The notes under the pieces: generated by a model
Databases searched by the model: none
What the model was told of the DNA's origin: nothing
The model's input: only the letters and a program-made list of their open reading frames with translations
Part shown: positions 48,856-61,439 of the stretch, piece after piece
Numbering within the stretch: the stretch's first letter is position 1
Layout of the letters: each line of letters begins with the position of its first letter
DNA from: Strongyloides papillosus
Taxonomy: Eukaryota > Nematoda > Chromadorea > Rhabditida > Strongyloididae
Direction of reading: 5' to 3'
Assembly (NCBI GenBank): GCA_005656395.1
Contig: SRSI01000050.1
Location: 2,542,001 to 2,606,000, forward strand
Length of the DNA: 64,000 nucleotides
Translations under genes and position numbers: made by a program

Positions 48856-51800
48856 TTATGGATTTGTAGTTTTAATAGGTTTATCATCATTGTTTCGTTG
48901 AATAGTAAAAATCCTAGAGTTATTAGATATAGGAATTCTTTGAGTTACAGGAGTATTGTTAGTAATTCTCAAAGAAGAAAGAGGTCGTGGTTCTGGTCTG
49001 GATATAGTAAAGTTAGGTAAAGGATTTCTAGACGGTGGCAAAGATGGAACATTACTTTTTTGTGTGGATGATATATAAGAACAAACTTTAGGCAATACTT
49101 GGTTAGTAGTAGTATTTTGTGAATTATTTTTTACACAAATATAGACCACCCTTTTAACTTCAGGAGGTTTATTGTTAGCATTTGGAGATTGAGAAATATT
49201 AGTAGAATTAAGTGAAATAGGAGTATTCCTAAATATGGGTTGCCTTACAGGCGGCTTACTTATAGGTAAAGTATTATAGCATTTTCTAGGTGGCTTAATG
49301 ACAGTAGAAACATTTTTCGATAATTTAGCGCAAAATATTCTACCACCATTTTGAGTATAATCCGTTTTGGGAGAATCAGACCTTATTGGTAGATTTTGAG
49401 ATGCAAAATTATTAACTAATGTAGATGATTTTACAATAGGTTTGGGTGTAAATGAGACATTATTTGTACAAGGTTGTTTTATTAATCGTGATGATGACAA
49501 TTTAGGTGGAAGTGTGGGTGGTGAGACTAAAGATTTGGTTGTAGAAGACAAAGTAACACTAGAATTATTAATTGTTTTAGAAGGTTTACTATTATTACTA
49601 CTACATTCATCTTTTACAATAACATCAATATTAGAAGTATTGTTTTTAATATTTCGTCTTTTCTTAGTAGGGTTTTTCCCTTCATTTTTACTACTACGTT
49701 TACTAATTTTATCACTTTTCTTGTCTCTACCTCTAGAATGACTAGTGTTACTACTAATACTACTTTTTTTACTAGACTTATCTTTAACTTTACATATTCG
49801 TTTAACCTTAGCAAAAGCTTCTCTGTCTTCAGCTTCAATGATCTTATTTAATGCAACACGAGATATACGCTCGGAAGCACGTGAAGGAAGAACATTATTT
49901 GGATTAATACGTTTTCTATTTTTTTTAGACGATACCTCATCGAATCCTTCAGTAGATTCCTTGTGTTCATTAGTATTTTCAATAACATCCAATTGGTCAT
50001 TTATCTAAAAAAGGAAAGTTAGAAATATATAAATATAATTATAAAAAATTACCTCTATCTCTTCCAGGCGTTTCTGTAATTCTGGATCATTTAGTTGTTG
50101 TAGATACTTAACAGCATACTTTTCTACGTCAGTAAGAGTCTCAACATAAGGTTTTAGTTCTTCATTAATTTCTTGATCATCATAACCTTGTGGATTTGGA
50201 AGAATTTCATCATACTCTGTAGCGGCCTCCTTCTCAGCTAATTCTGCAGCGTTAGCATCTATCTTATCTTCAGTTAAAGCCAGTGCTTTCCTTATTTCAG
50301 TATCAGAAGCAACCTCAACTTTTGACTCAATAATTTCTTTGTCAAAGGACTGAATATTATCTCTAAACAAATCTTTTATATTCATGTTTCTAAAGTAATC
50401 AGGAGTAAATTTAGCATTATCGATAGCCATCTCTCCGAGCTTCCTTTTCATTGTAGCCCTTTCGAGAATTGCTTCTTCAATAGTATATTCACTAATGAGA
50501 CGATAAATAGTGACATCCTTTGTTTGGCCAATTCTATGACACCTATCTTGAGCCTGTGCGTCCATTGTCGGATTCCAATCACTATCATAGAATATGACTG
50601 TATCAGCACCAGTTAAGTTAATACCTATTCCTCCAGATCTTGTTGAAAGTATAAAGCAGAATATCTTATTGTCGTTGTTAAATTGTTCCATCATAGCTTG
50701 CCTTTGATCTAAAGGTGTTGAACCATCCAGACGGAAATACTTATAGCCGTGGTAACTCAAAAATTCTTGTAATATATCTAACATGCTAGACATTTGTGTG
50801 AATATAAGAACGCGATGACCCTGAGTGAAAAGTTCTCTCAACATAATAGTTAACCTTTGGAGTTTACCACAATCATATTCAATCAATCGTAGTTCTGGGA
50901 ATGAGAACATGGCAGATGTTTCTAACTTATGATAGTAGATATCTAAATTATCATATACTTCTTTTGACATCTTTTCAGAATTCTCCATTTCGTTAATAAT
51001 ATCATAATTTCTTCCCTTACCAACTGGAATTAGTTGAACACCTCTAGAAATTGCCGGATATGTGTAAATATCAAATTTATCTACACAACCATCAAGAAGA
51101 TCTTCCAAAAACCTTTTATTGTACATATCTACTGATTTATCGTAATCCAACCAATTAAAAAGAACAGAATGATCTCTAAGCTCTAAATTCTCACTGAACT
51201 CTCTTTTCAACAAACAAATTGTTTCATCATAAATTATTGGATCACGAATATTACTAATACGTTCAACAGACAAACTACTAATCATATCAGCACAATTTTC
51301 TTTCTCCTGTAATTGTTGCTCACGCGCTCGTTTATCCACAAAATCTTCTGGATTTAAGGTTCTAAGGTATGTAAAATATTCTGGTGTTTTAAAATCTTTC
51401 TCTTCATTTTCCTCAACATTTTCCATAACAACATCATTATCCACCTGTACCGGTTCCTTTTTAATATTACTTTGATTGTTACTCCCTCCTTGAATAGTTT
51501 TCTTATTATTGTAATGCGTAGAAACTGCCCGAAAATTAAGTAAAGCCTTTGTTGAATAATTTTTTGGTAACTGTACAAAAGATGAGAAATTTTTATGATC
51601 AATGCCATGAAATCTTAACTTCCTTGCTTCAGCTTCACCTCTCTTAATTAAAATGAAATCATTTCTAGTGTTCCTTGAAAATTGAAGTTCTTGCAATTTC
51701 GTTGGAAATACCACATGATTACAATTTACAACATACATACCAGGTTTTTTAGTTGCTGGATCAATCTCAAATTTACACAACAGTGGTTTTTTATCCTTTA

Positions 51801-54800
51801 AAACTAAAGGAATTCTATCAATTTCATCATCATCAAACGACAAAACAAATTCATCACCAACTTTCATGTGTAACATCTCTATATTGTCCATATCTACATC
51901 AAATAATCTTTGACCATTTTCGAGATTCTCTCTATTGTACATCTTTGTAGAAATAAAATTATGAAAATTTAGTTTAAAACCTTTAAGCTTTGGTATAGCA
52001 TGTGTATGAGCACTTGAATTTGAAGCGTATTCTTGTCTGGTACATTTTATCTTTCTTAAACAACTCAATGCTCTTATAGAATAAGATCTGTTGCCGTTAA
52101 ATATCAAACATGTAGGTAGATTTCTGAGTTTTTGGTCAATGACAGGTTGAGCAATATCGAAAACAATCGCTGGATAGGGAACTCTAATAGTAAATAATAC
52201 AACAGGTGACTCAACAGATCTGGTTTCGTGAAGGTTTGGATGATTACAAACTTTACGGAGTTGCATTGTTACATTGAGAACATGAAATATACTACCGGAA
52301 GCAAGAAGAGCCTGAGTTTCACGACGACATATAAAATCATCGTAAAGAGAACGTTGTCTATTAGCTAAACTGCACCTCACAACAATTTCTCGTTTCTTAG
52401 GTAATTGTTTTTCAACATCTTTCTTCAGGCGCCTAAGTAAGAATGGTCTTAAAATATCGTGAAGTTTTCCGACAAGTTCAGGATTCGAATCGCCACTACC
52501 ACCTGCAAAGTCAACCAATGGATCATTAAACACTTCCTTGAAATCTGATTGAGAAGTGAAAATAGTTGGCATCAAAAACTTTAGTAATGAATGAAGTTCC
52601 ATAAGATCATTTTGAAGTGGCGTTCCAGTTAGTAGAAGACGATTCATAGACTTGAGATTGACAAGTTTCTGCCACGCTTGACTTTTAAAATTTTTAATTG
52701 TATGCGCTTCATCAAGAATAAGATATTGCCATTTACGTTTCCTAAAGACATTTATATCGTTTATAATAATCTTGTATGAAGTTATAACGACATCAAACGA
52801 GTCATCCTTCGTCCAACCCTTTCTTAGATCACCTCTCTCTTTAGCAGTACCATGATAAACAAGTGTTTTGAAGTTTGGGCACCATTTCTTGAATTCCATA
52901 TCCCAATTAAGAATAACAGATGTTGGCACAATAATTAAGTGTGGCCTCCATATACGTTCTTTCTCAACAAGATAAGCTAACAAAGAAATTGTTTGCAGTG
53001 TTTTTCCGAGACCCATTTCATCAGCAAGAATACCATTTACATGTCTTTTAAAAAGAGTATAAAGCCAATTAAGACCTAACAATTGATATTCACGTAACAC
53101 ACCACGTATCATTGAAGGCTGTTCAACATTGATATGAGCACTCTCCAAAGTAAAACCTTGAGGTTGAAGTGTTTGGCATTCTTCACGCATCTTCTCGAAG
53201 TTTGTTATTTTTGCCTTCGAGGATTCAGATGTCACTACCATATTTGAGTTATCTTCATCTATCTGATCTCCTGAAGATGATAAAGTCAATTCGTCCTCTG
53301 GTAATTCTTCTATCTTTCTCTTCTTAGCTGGTATCATTTCACTAATACTGGTATCATTGTGATTGTAGTTAAAACTTGTAGACATTCCTTGAACCTCAGC
53401 AAGATACTCTGGAGGCAGTTCCTTCAATATATCAGATAATGGAGCATTCTGACTTTTAACGAGAGCATCCAATTCATTTAATTCATCAGTTTCATTTACA
53501 TCATTACTAAATAAAGTGTTGTAGTTACTATCTTCATCCATTATATATTCATCCGGCTCCACTGAACCACCTTGTAAAGTTTGTCCAACTTGATTACTAA
53601 AGATATTTGCTTGATCAACAATTTTATCCATATTCTTCCGCCTTATCTCTTGGCGTTTCTTCTTCAAAATAATCTCTTCTTTCATAGTAACCAATTTTGC
53701 AGCACCTTCCCAGAATTTCCTTATTTCTTTAGCAACTCTATTAGCCATCTTTTCAGCTCTTATTCTTTGTGCCTTCTCGTCTTCCTCATCTTTACCCTCA
53801 ATTTTGGATTGAAGTTTCTTTATAGCTCTGCTAATATTTTTCCTATTTTGTTTTTTCATTTTCCTTTCCCTTACAAAATCACTCCACATCCAAGCCATTT
53901 CTTCCAACAAAAAATCCCAGTGAATTACTTGAGGTTTAGGCTCTTCAACTTGTGGAAGACGTGCTTGAGACCACAATCCCTGTTCTTTTAGTTGTTTTAC
54001 ACGTTTATATATTGAACTTTCACTCTTTACAACCTCAACGTTACTGTTACTACTAGGAACCATCAATGGTGTGTCTGAAGGTATTGATGAATTTGGAGCA
54101 GTTGAGGTACCACTACCCGTACTATCAGTGATAATAATTTTAAGAGCTTCCGTCGGTCCAACGGCACTTTTTATCTCTCCATTGATATGTCCATCCTCCT
54201 GTGGAGGTAACTCAACTGCCTTAGGTGACTCTATCGTTTCTATATTTGACGTCACTCCTGAGATGACTTTTGGTGATTGTGTTAATTGTACTTTCATTGG
54301 AGATACCAATTTATTTGGTGATTTCAAATTTTGAGGCGACAACATCTTTGTAGGTGTATTCAGTACCAACTTCCCAGATGATATAGGTTTCGAAGGTGTT
54401 GACACATTTGATGCAGGTGAAGATTTTACAGGAGTAGCTACTTTCGACGATACCGCCGTATCGATAATATCATCAACCTCCATTGGAGTTGATTCTTTTT
54501 CATTCTCAACTGTCATTAATTCTTCTTTTATGCTAGCGATGATCTCATTAGCTGTTTCTTTAACAGACCCACTGTCATTTGTAGAAGGTGAATCACTTAA
54601 AGAAGATACATCAGCATCCATAACCTCGGAACTACAAACATCGTTATTTGAAACCGGCAAATTATTTTGTTTGATTTTTGACATATCTGTTTCATTTTGC
54701 GACTCTGACACTTGATTATCGACATCAATATCAGTCTCCAAATTTGTATTATCGTTTTCAGGCAAAGTTAAAGTATTAGATGAACAATCTACAGAAGGAG

Positions 54801-55697
54801 AAGCCTTTATTACTTGAGATGGAACAATGGTCTCCTCGTCGGTAACAGACGTCGTAGGTACACTGTTACTAACAGCTTCTGAAGTGTTAAGTGAAATATC
54901 ATTCGACGTAGACGGAATACTTTCTTCTAATTTCACTGGTTTGTTATTAATATCGTCTTCTGATTTTGTTACTTCACTATTACTAAATGTTAGTTCGTTC
55001 ACTGATTCTTTTTCTTCCTCCCGAAAATTATCTTTCTCGCTGTCTTTTTCAATAACTTCTTTACTAGATTCATCACCATTTTCATTACTTGATAATATAT
55101 CACCGTTAATTTTTTCATTTTTCTCATCACTTTCTTCTGTATCTGATCTAATAATAGATTCCTATAAAAAATTTAAAAATAAATAAGAAAAATCTTTAAA
55201 CGTACATCAATACCGACTTTATAAAAATCTCTCTTACTCATTTCAAAAGTTTTATCATCAACTTCAACAGTTATTATTTGTTTTGATCTACATGATGCAT
55301 TTTTACTGGGTTTAATTCTTTTATCAAACATTTCTACCAACGTTTCGTAGTCAAAACGTTTGATAGCAGTCCCATTTAAACAACTATCAACAAGTAATTT
55401 ATGTTTGTTTCCCAAAGATTCGGCATCACGTCTCCTGGTGGACCTTCGACTACCTTCTTCTGGCTGCACTACTTCACGCTTATTATTACTTTTATTATTA
55501 TCTACTGAATTTGAAGTATTTAATAATGGTCCCTCTGATGGTTCTTTAGTTTTCCTTCGTTTACTACTAACAACAATATTTAGTTCTGGCTCCTTTGAAG
55601 CTCCTTTCGAGTTTGGACATGAGTCAACAGGACTTTCTTTTGGTATAACATTACTAGAACTTTTTATTCTCGAAGATTTCCTAGTTGGTTTATTCAT
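48856..55697 (-). CDS. ssl-1: SWR1/EP400-class chromatin remodelling ATPase (SSL-1/Domino)
   Basis: Exons 55206-55697, 50053-55161 and 48856-50004 join in phase 0 (44- and 48-nt introns) to 2249 residues. The family exchanges H2A for H2A.Z using ATP. In order: a basic/acidic disordered N-terminus; an HSA domain (IHWDFLLEEMAWMWSDFVRE) that binds actin-related proteins; the SNF2 ATPase with Walker A DEMGLGKTLQTI and LDEAHTIKN; a large insertion typical of the INO80/SWR1 split ATPase (about 480 residues); the helicase C lobe with FRLDGSTPLDQRQ, RSGGIGINLTGAD and QDRCHRIGQT; then a basic Ser/Pro-rich tail. The 5.1-kb central exon is unusually long here. The frame ends at TAG-free TAA 48856-48858, before the SANT module at 46-48 kb. 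Domino likewise has isoforms with and without SANT. Confidence 0.92.
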
Positions 55698-56273
55698 GAC
55701 TATAAAACAAAATTTAAATAATATTCAAAATAAATAAATTGCAATTAGTATAAGAATGCATAATTGTAACGAAAAAAAAAATATTTCAAAATACATAAAA
55801 ACAACTATGAAGATTCACAATAAACTTTGTTGTAGATAAATATTAAAGTAATGGCAGAGAAAGACAAACTAACAATAATACACAAACAAGTAATTCCTTA
55901 AAAAGTTCTTGGCCAAAATCAATATAAAGAAAAATGCACAAATTAAAATGCAGTTCTAAAATATTGGTATAACGTCTACTTTTGTGTGAAAAGCACTTCG
56001 CGTCAGAGAACTAAGCATTTTTCATCTATATTCATTTAATACACACATACACACACATAGTTAGTCCAGCATCGTTACATTTTTAGTGGGTACAACGCAT
56101 ATTATAGGGAGGTAAGAGAGTTATGTATACATGTTGTTATGTGTAGTGTTTTTTGAGCAGCAAGGCCATTCTCTTAACATGACGTTAGCAGAAGTATTTC
56201 GATAAGCGTATGTCTTCTTCTTACCAAAGGCTAACTAGTGGAATATCCTTATGCGTCGTTACGTCATATGCAC

Positions 56274-56282
56274 TTTCGCGCC
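56274..56282 (+). promoter_or_regulatory. E2F-like site TTTCGCGCC
   Basis: Matches the TTTSSCGC core of E2F/DP binding sites. CpG-containing motifs are rare in this AT-rich window. Confidence 0.4.
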
Positions 56283-56359
56283 ATATTGAAGTTTTTGATG
56301 CGCCTTAAATATTTTTTCTACAGTATTTAAGTAATATTATTATGATATCTCAAGGGATT

Positions 56360-56371
56360 TTTCCCGCGAAA
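56360..56371 (+). promoter_or_regulatory. E2F-like palindromic site TTTCCCGCGAAA
   Basis: A full match to the 12-bp consensus TTTSSCGCSAAA for E2F/DP heterodimers, 78 bp from the first E2F-like site. Confidence 0.5.
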
Positions 56372-56431
56372 TGATAGATTTTTGTATTTTTAAAATTAAT
56401 ATTTATTTTCTTAAAATAATAAATTAATATT

Positions 56432-57155
56432 TTACTTTTCAAAATATTCTCTGTATGTATTTCTTGTCCGCTTGTCACACTAAAAAAAGGATAATTATAA
56501 ATTCATTCATCAAACTCACCACATTAACAGGCATATTTTGTGTGCCAGCTTTAGTTAAATTTTCAATAATTTTTCCTGCCACTTCAGTCTTCATACCATT
56601 TCCAACAGACACAAATAGTAGCTTTTTTGAGTTAGGGAGTCTTATTATAAGACATCTATTGTCGTGAGGGAGTATATTAATATTATTTTTTATCATGGGA
56701 CTATTCTTAATTTCATTTCTTATCATCTTCTTATCAAGATCTTCATCTAATGGATTTAGATCAATATTTTTTGTAACTCCAATGGTTGGTATGTTTAGTT
56801 TACATGAAATGTAGGAAGCTAGGCCGAAATTTCTTTTGTGATATACACCGTTTCCATCAACAATAATGATGTCAGGCTTTAAATTAGGATGTTTTGATAG
56901 TATTTTTTTCATAAATTCCACTGTACAATTGCCTTCTTTAATAGCAAAAAAAGAAGGTATGTATGGTTCTGTGTTAATTATAATTTCTTCAAAATAATCA
57001 AGCTCAGTATTGGTACTAACATCGTAGAAGTATATTCCTAAAACACATACTTGTCCCTTGTCCTCTTTGTTATATGTTCCATCCACGGCAGCAATAATTC
57101 TTATGTCACTAATTTGTTTATCTAATTTATCATTTAATAACAGTTTAAGTTTAGA
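56432..57155 (-). CDS. endonuclease V
   Basis: Exons 56520-57155 and 56432-56479 (40-nt intron). The enzyme cleaves near inosine in RNA (animals) or deaminated bases in DNA. Family motifs: the metal-binding AAVDGTYNKED (Asp in VD), PYIPSFFAIKEG, IIIVDGNGVYHKRNFGLA, IPTIGVTKN, and LLFVSVGNGMKTEVA with the conserved Ser-Val-Gly-x-(R/G)-M region, ending VCDKRTRNTY. The first exon starts after TATAATTTTAG at 57155 and has no in-frame ATG before the catalytic Asp, so translation must begin upstream. A donor 87 bp away in the last ALG8 exon (GAG|GTAAAA) would fuse the two frames. Otherwise an unseen 5' exon is needed. Confidence 0.88.
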
Positions 57156-57224
57156 CTAAAATTATAGGAAGAAAGCATAAAATTATATATATTTTATTTG
57201 TGAATGAAAAAATAAAGAAAAATA

Positions 57225-58948
57225 CTATTTTGTTTTTTTTACCTCTTCTTCTAACAGGTCTTTCTTCTTAATGGTTGTTTTTTCACTTTCATTAAAGATG
57301 TCTTTTACTATGACAATATATGTCCATGTAAACACCATAGCGTGAAAACATGAAGTAAAAATATTTGGTAAAAATGGTAAATTGGGTAAATATATAGGTA
57401 AAAATAGATTGGTGATAACCTCCAATAGTACAGATACAATTGAAAAAAATTTAGTACTCTTGTTTAGATTTTCCCAGAGATTAATTCCATATGTTATTTT
57501 AAAAAGTATTTGTATTGCAATGGTTGTTGCTAGGGATAATGTATATTTAGTAAGATTTTCAAGAGGTGAAAAAATTAATGGAAAGATTGTGAAATGTGAA
57601 ACAAGGTAAAGATTAAAGTATAACGATAGATAGGTAAAATCAATGAATGACAGTATCATTAATGGTACTAAGGGTAACAATACAGCTTTTTCATGTACAT
57701 GATAACCGAAGTAAAAAAATGTCATTGAGGAAATAAGGAGAGATTGTAAATATTTGACTTCTCTTCTTTTTTTTCCCCTGTTAATTGTAATAAGAGGTAA
57801 TAAAAAGGCAAGAACAAGTGTTATTGTATGATATGGTTTTATGTTTGGGAGTGTTGTGTGGCTATATTCTTGTACTAACCCGCTTGTGTATTCGGGTTTT
57901 TTAATTATATCACCATTCTTCAAGTACCTAGCTAATATATTTCTAGAATTGTATAATATAAAATCCATCCCATTGTATAGTGACCAAAAATTAGGTGCCC
58001 AAAAGGCATGAGTTAAACCTCTTTGAAATGGAAATAATCTTGATAAAATTTGTGATATTCCATCAAGACTCGTTGTGTATAAAAATGGCCCAAAACTTAG
58101 TAGTAGTGGCATCAAAACACTGCCTCCCAGTAATACTAAACGTTTTGTAAAATTAATATCTACCGGCAAGAGATAGTTAAACAAAAAAAAGGCCACGTAT
58201 CCTGGAACATAATAAATATAAATGTGTTTGAAATTAAGTAGTATAGCAGTTATCAAAGCTGATTTCAAGAAATTTCCTTTAAAAACAAAATGAATTGAAA
58301 GCAAAACCAATCCAGTCAAAAAACCATTATATTGAAAATGAATATTGTCCAAAAGGATTAATGGCACAAAATATACTAAATTAAAAAAGATAAAATATTT
58401 TTTCCGCATTGTAAATTCTTTTCCACCTTTAAATGGTAAATCTTCTGATATATTTGATATTAAAAAAGCCCCCACATACTGATGTAAAATTAAATAGTTA
58501 TGCGTATTGTAAATTCAAAAATCACTTACATATAATAAATCTACTAAAATTACTGTGAATCGCTGGTAATATAAAATACCATCGTTCATGATGGGCTTCT
58601 CAGATATTTTCAATGAATCTTTTAATCCAAATTTATAAGCTCCTTGAGCTAGTAACCATTCGAAATAAGCAAAAAACGGTGGATAATCTAGTGTCCATTC
58701 GGATGTATCTTCATAATACCATTCTGATAAATTTTTTGCGAATGTTATCGCCATCCAATTCCTATGAACCTAAATTTTAAAATAATATTTTTTGTTCAGT
58801 TAATTTTCATAGCAACTCTTTTGAAACTTACTTCAAAATCTGTTGAAGTATAACTTCGAATCAGACATGTCTTGATTGCTATAAGGCATATAGTAGATAT
58901 CAATGCTATTTTAAAAAAGCTAACATCTGTTATGTTATCTTTACTCAT
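57225..58948 (-). CDS. ALG8, dolichyl-P-Glc alpha-1,3-glucosyltransferase
   Basis: Exons 58832-58948, 58530-58769 and 57225-58478 join in phase 0. They encode a multi-span ER protein that adds the second glucose to the lipid-linked oligosaccharide used for N-glycosylation. Signatures: YTSTDFEVHRNWMAITF across the first join (N-terminal luminal acidic motif), WYYEDTSEWTLDYPPFFAY, LLDNIHFQYNGFL, LLNFKHIYIYYVP, SRLFPFQRGLTHAFWAPNFW and YHVHEKAVLLPLVP. About ten hydrophobic segments are visible. Unspliced, the last exon ends KKTK and TAG 57225-57227. Spliced at 57243 it would run on into the endonuclease V frame. Close to full ALG8 length (535 residues). Confidence 0.93.
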
Positions 58949-59484
58949 TTCTTTATTATAATTTTCCACATAAGGATATTATGTGTGATTTTGAGATTAA
59001 ATTTCGCTAATAAACAGCTTTCCACGTTAACAATGTCGCGTCTCATGGCGAAAGAAGAGTTTATATACTTTAGATGACTACTAGAGGAAGAGAATTCTAT
59101 ATTACTGTGATGCAGTATGTAGGTAGTTTTTTTTGCTACAACACGAAGATGTTTCAATTTAATGAGTGTGATGTTTGCTCAAATTCATTAAATAATTCGA
59201 CTTATTTCTATACATATATATAATAATTTTAAATATTTAAATTTATTTTTATGCATTTTATATTTACTTCTATCAATTGTGTGCTAATAGTTTTACCGTA
59301 TACTCAAGACTCTGTTATACTTTACTTTAATGTTATTTGTCTGTGAATGGTATGGTGTGCCATTATCATCTATGTATACAAATTCATGTATACTATGCCT
59401 CTGATTATTTTTATATTTAAATCAATAATCTATTATCTTATTTATTTATTTTTTTAGCTTTTAAATTATTTTAAGCTTCTTATT
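58949..59484. promoter_or_regulatory. bidirectional upstream region of ALG8 and the ELM2-SANT gene
   Basis: About 535 bp between two divergent start codons; it presumably holds both promoters. No specific motif stands out. Confidence 0.45.
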
Positions 59485-60747
59485 ATGAATATTCCTTTAG
59501 AAGCATCATCTAGTAAAGAAAAATCTGTCGAAGGGTAAATAATTTTAAAGATAGATTAAATTTACTTCATTCTTTTTAGACCATCACAAAGGATTAGACG
59601 CTCAAGAAGATTAGGTGATGTTAAAAATTCTCCAAATGATTTAGATGATCCGAATTTTGACACATTTAGAGATAGAGACGGTGAAAAAATTCATATTGGA
59701 CCTTTGTTCCAAGCAGATATACCAGAGATGTTAAAAAAGGGTGAAGAAGATACAATGTATGATAAATTTAAAAATATGGAAGTTTTATGGGATCCAAAAA
59801 AACTTCATGTAGAGACACTAAATTCTTTTGAAAAGATGAAATTAGATGGTTTTTTAGCGGCAGCAGAAGCATATGGGATTGGTTATACAGATAGCTTGCA
59901 AATACTAGCACAACAAAATTATGATCCTTTAGAAGCATGTAAATATATAGAAAGTTTTGAACCATATCATTATATAAAGCCTTTTACAAAAGAAGAAATT
60001 AATGTATATAACTCAATGTTAAAGTTTTCGAAAGAAAAAAGGTTTAAACTTGTTGCTGCAAAAATTGGGAGACCATTAAATGAAGTTGTTGCTTATCATT
60101 ACTCAATGAGAAAACGTAGTTGTCATATGTGTATTCCAGATACAAAAATTTGCACATGTTTTACTGTTAAAAAGCACTATGGTGATAACATAGTTAAAAA
60201 CAGAAAAGATTGTTTAAACTGCCATGAAAAATTATATGCCGATGAAAAAGCACTTCCAATAAAACTCAACGAAATAGAAAGTATAAAATTATGCAAACCA
60301 TGTGAAATATATATAAGATATACCGGTATTTGGAGAAGACCTGTTCTCGAATACAATCCACCACCACAAACTAATAATGTTGATATGGAAGAGAAAATGG
60401 AAATTGTGGAACAGGATGGTTCTTCTCCTACCACAACGGAAGATGATGAAGAAAGTACATGCTTTTATAAGACAAAGTCTAATCATCTTATCAGTCGTAA
60501 TGGGCGTCCAAATTTCCCAGATGATCATATGGTTAAAATAATTCATGAAATTACCAATTTCGGTAGCGATAAAGAAGCAATCCTCCATGCGTTAGAAAAA
60601 AATTATAGTATCACTGAGTATACGAAAGAAGATATTGAATATTTTATTACATTTTATTCTTTAGATTACAACATTCCGTTTCTTATTGAAGTTGCGAAGA
60701 CTAGACAGAATGTTGCTGCAAATTCGACAGCGGCACAAAATAAGTAA
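59485..60747 (+). CDS. ELM2-SANT domain corepressor-type protein
   Basis: Exons 59485-59534 and 59580-60747 (45-nt intron) give 405 residues. A basic N-terminus (RIRRSRRLG) precedes an ELM2 domain (IHIGPLFQADIPEM onward, ~residues 65-130), which in MTA, RCOR, MIER and RERE proteins recruits HDAC1/2. A SANT domain follows (FTKEEINVYNSMLKFSKEKR, FKLVAAKIGRPLNEVVAYHY). Then come Cys pairs CHMC, CTC, CLNC and CKPC; the last two (C-x2-C-x25-C-x2-C, then YIRYTGIWRRP) look like a GATA-type zinc finger, which favours the MTA/EGL-27/RERE branch over RCOR. The acidic region and C-terminal helix are unassigned. A nuclear deacetylase-complex subunit is the likely role. Confidence 0.8.
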
Positions 60748-60933
60748 AAAAAAACAACTAACTCTAGTAGTAAAAGGCATTAAATTTTAATTAACCTTCT
60801 CATTTACGAAAAATCATGATTTCATGTTACTAGTATAAATTACTACGTGCATTGTTGTAGTTTCTATGTTTACTATGATTTTAATTATTTATTTTGTATT
60901 TATATTAATTAACTTTTTAAGTAAAAATAATAT
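60748..60933. other. short convergent spacer
   Basis: 3' ends of the ELM2-SANT gene and the ferrochelatase gene face each other here. Confidence 0.5.
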
Positions 60934-61439
60934 CTAAAAGTTATTACTATCAATCAATTGACATAGAAGATCAATTGAATCTTTGGTATCATTTAATGAA
61001 TCTATAAAAACGAAATTTCCACCGTTACTAAGTTTAATAAAAAGTTTCCCTAATTCATCCCTTAATTCTTCCCATGTTTCAAGACAATCAGTATGGAAGG
61101 AAGGTGATATAATTCCCAATGATTTACATCCTTTCCTTCCGAGATTCGTAACAACATCATCTGTGTATGGTTTTAGCCATTCTAATGGACCAAATCTACT
61201 TGAATAAGATGTCGTGATATATGGGAGTGGGTTATACTTTGATGGTTCTTTTTCAATAATATTTTTGATATAATTTGTAATATAATCAGTTGTTTCATGA
61301 CACTGATATCCATATGGATCACCTTTTTGACTATATTTTAATGGTATTCCATGATATGAAAAAATAAGTACTTCGAGTGGAATGTTATCATTCGTCAGTT
61401 TCTTTAGTATTGAATTACCAATAACTTCTATATATTTTT

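Larger units (their letters stand above)
55698..56431 (-). promoter_or_regulatory. ssl-1: ssl-1 upstream region
   Basis: About 730 bp between the ssl-1 start and the endonuclease V stop; both genes are on the minus strand, so this is ssl-1 promoter. It is less AT-rich than other spacers, especially 55980-56310, and has CA/AC microrepeats at 56041-56060. It contains two E2F-like sites and a TACGTCA (CRE/ATF-like) motif at 56260-56266. Confidence 0.55.

Noticed and set aside
49442..55186. Several long plus-strand open frames opposite ssl-1
   Set aside because: They mirror the coding bias of the minus-strand gene, encode no recognisable domain and overlap clearly conserved ATPase sequence.
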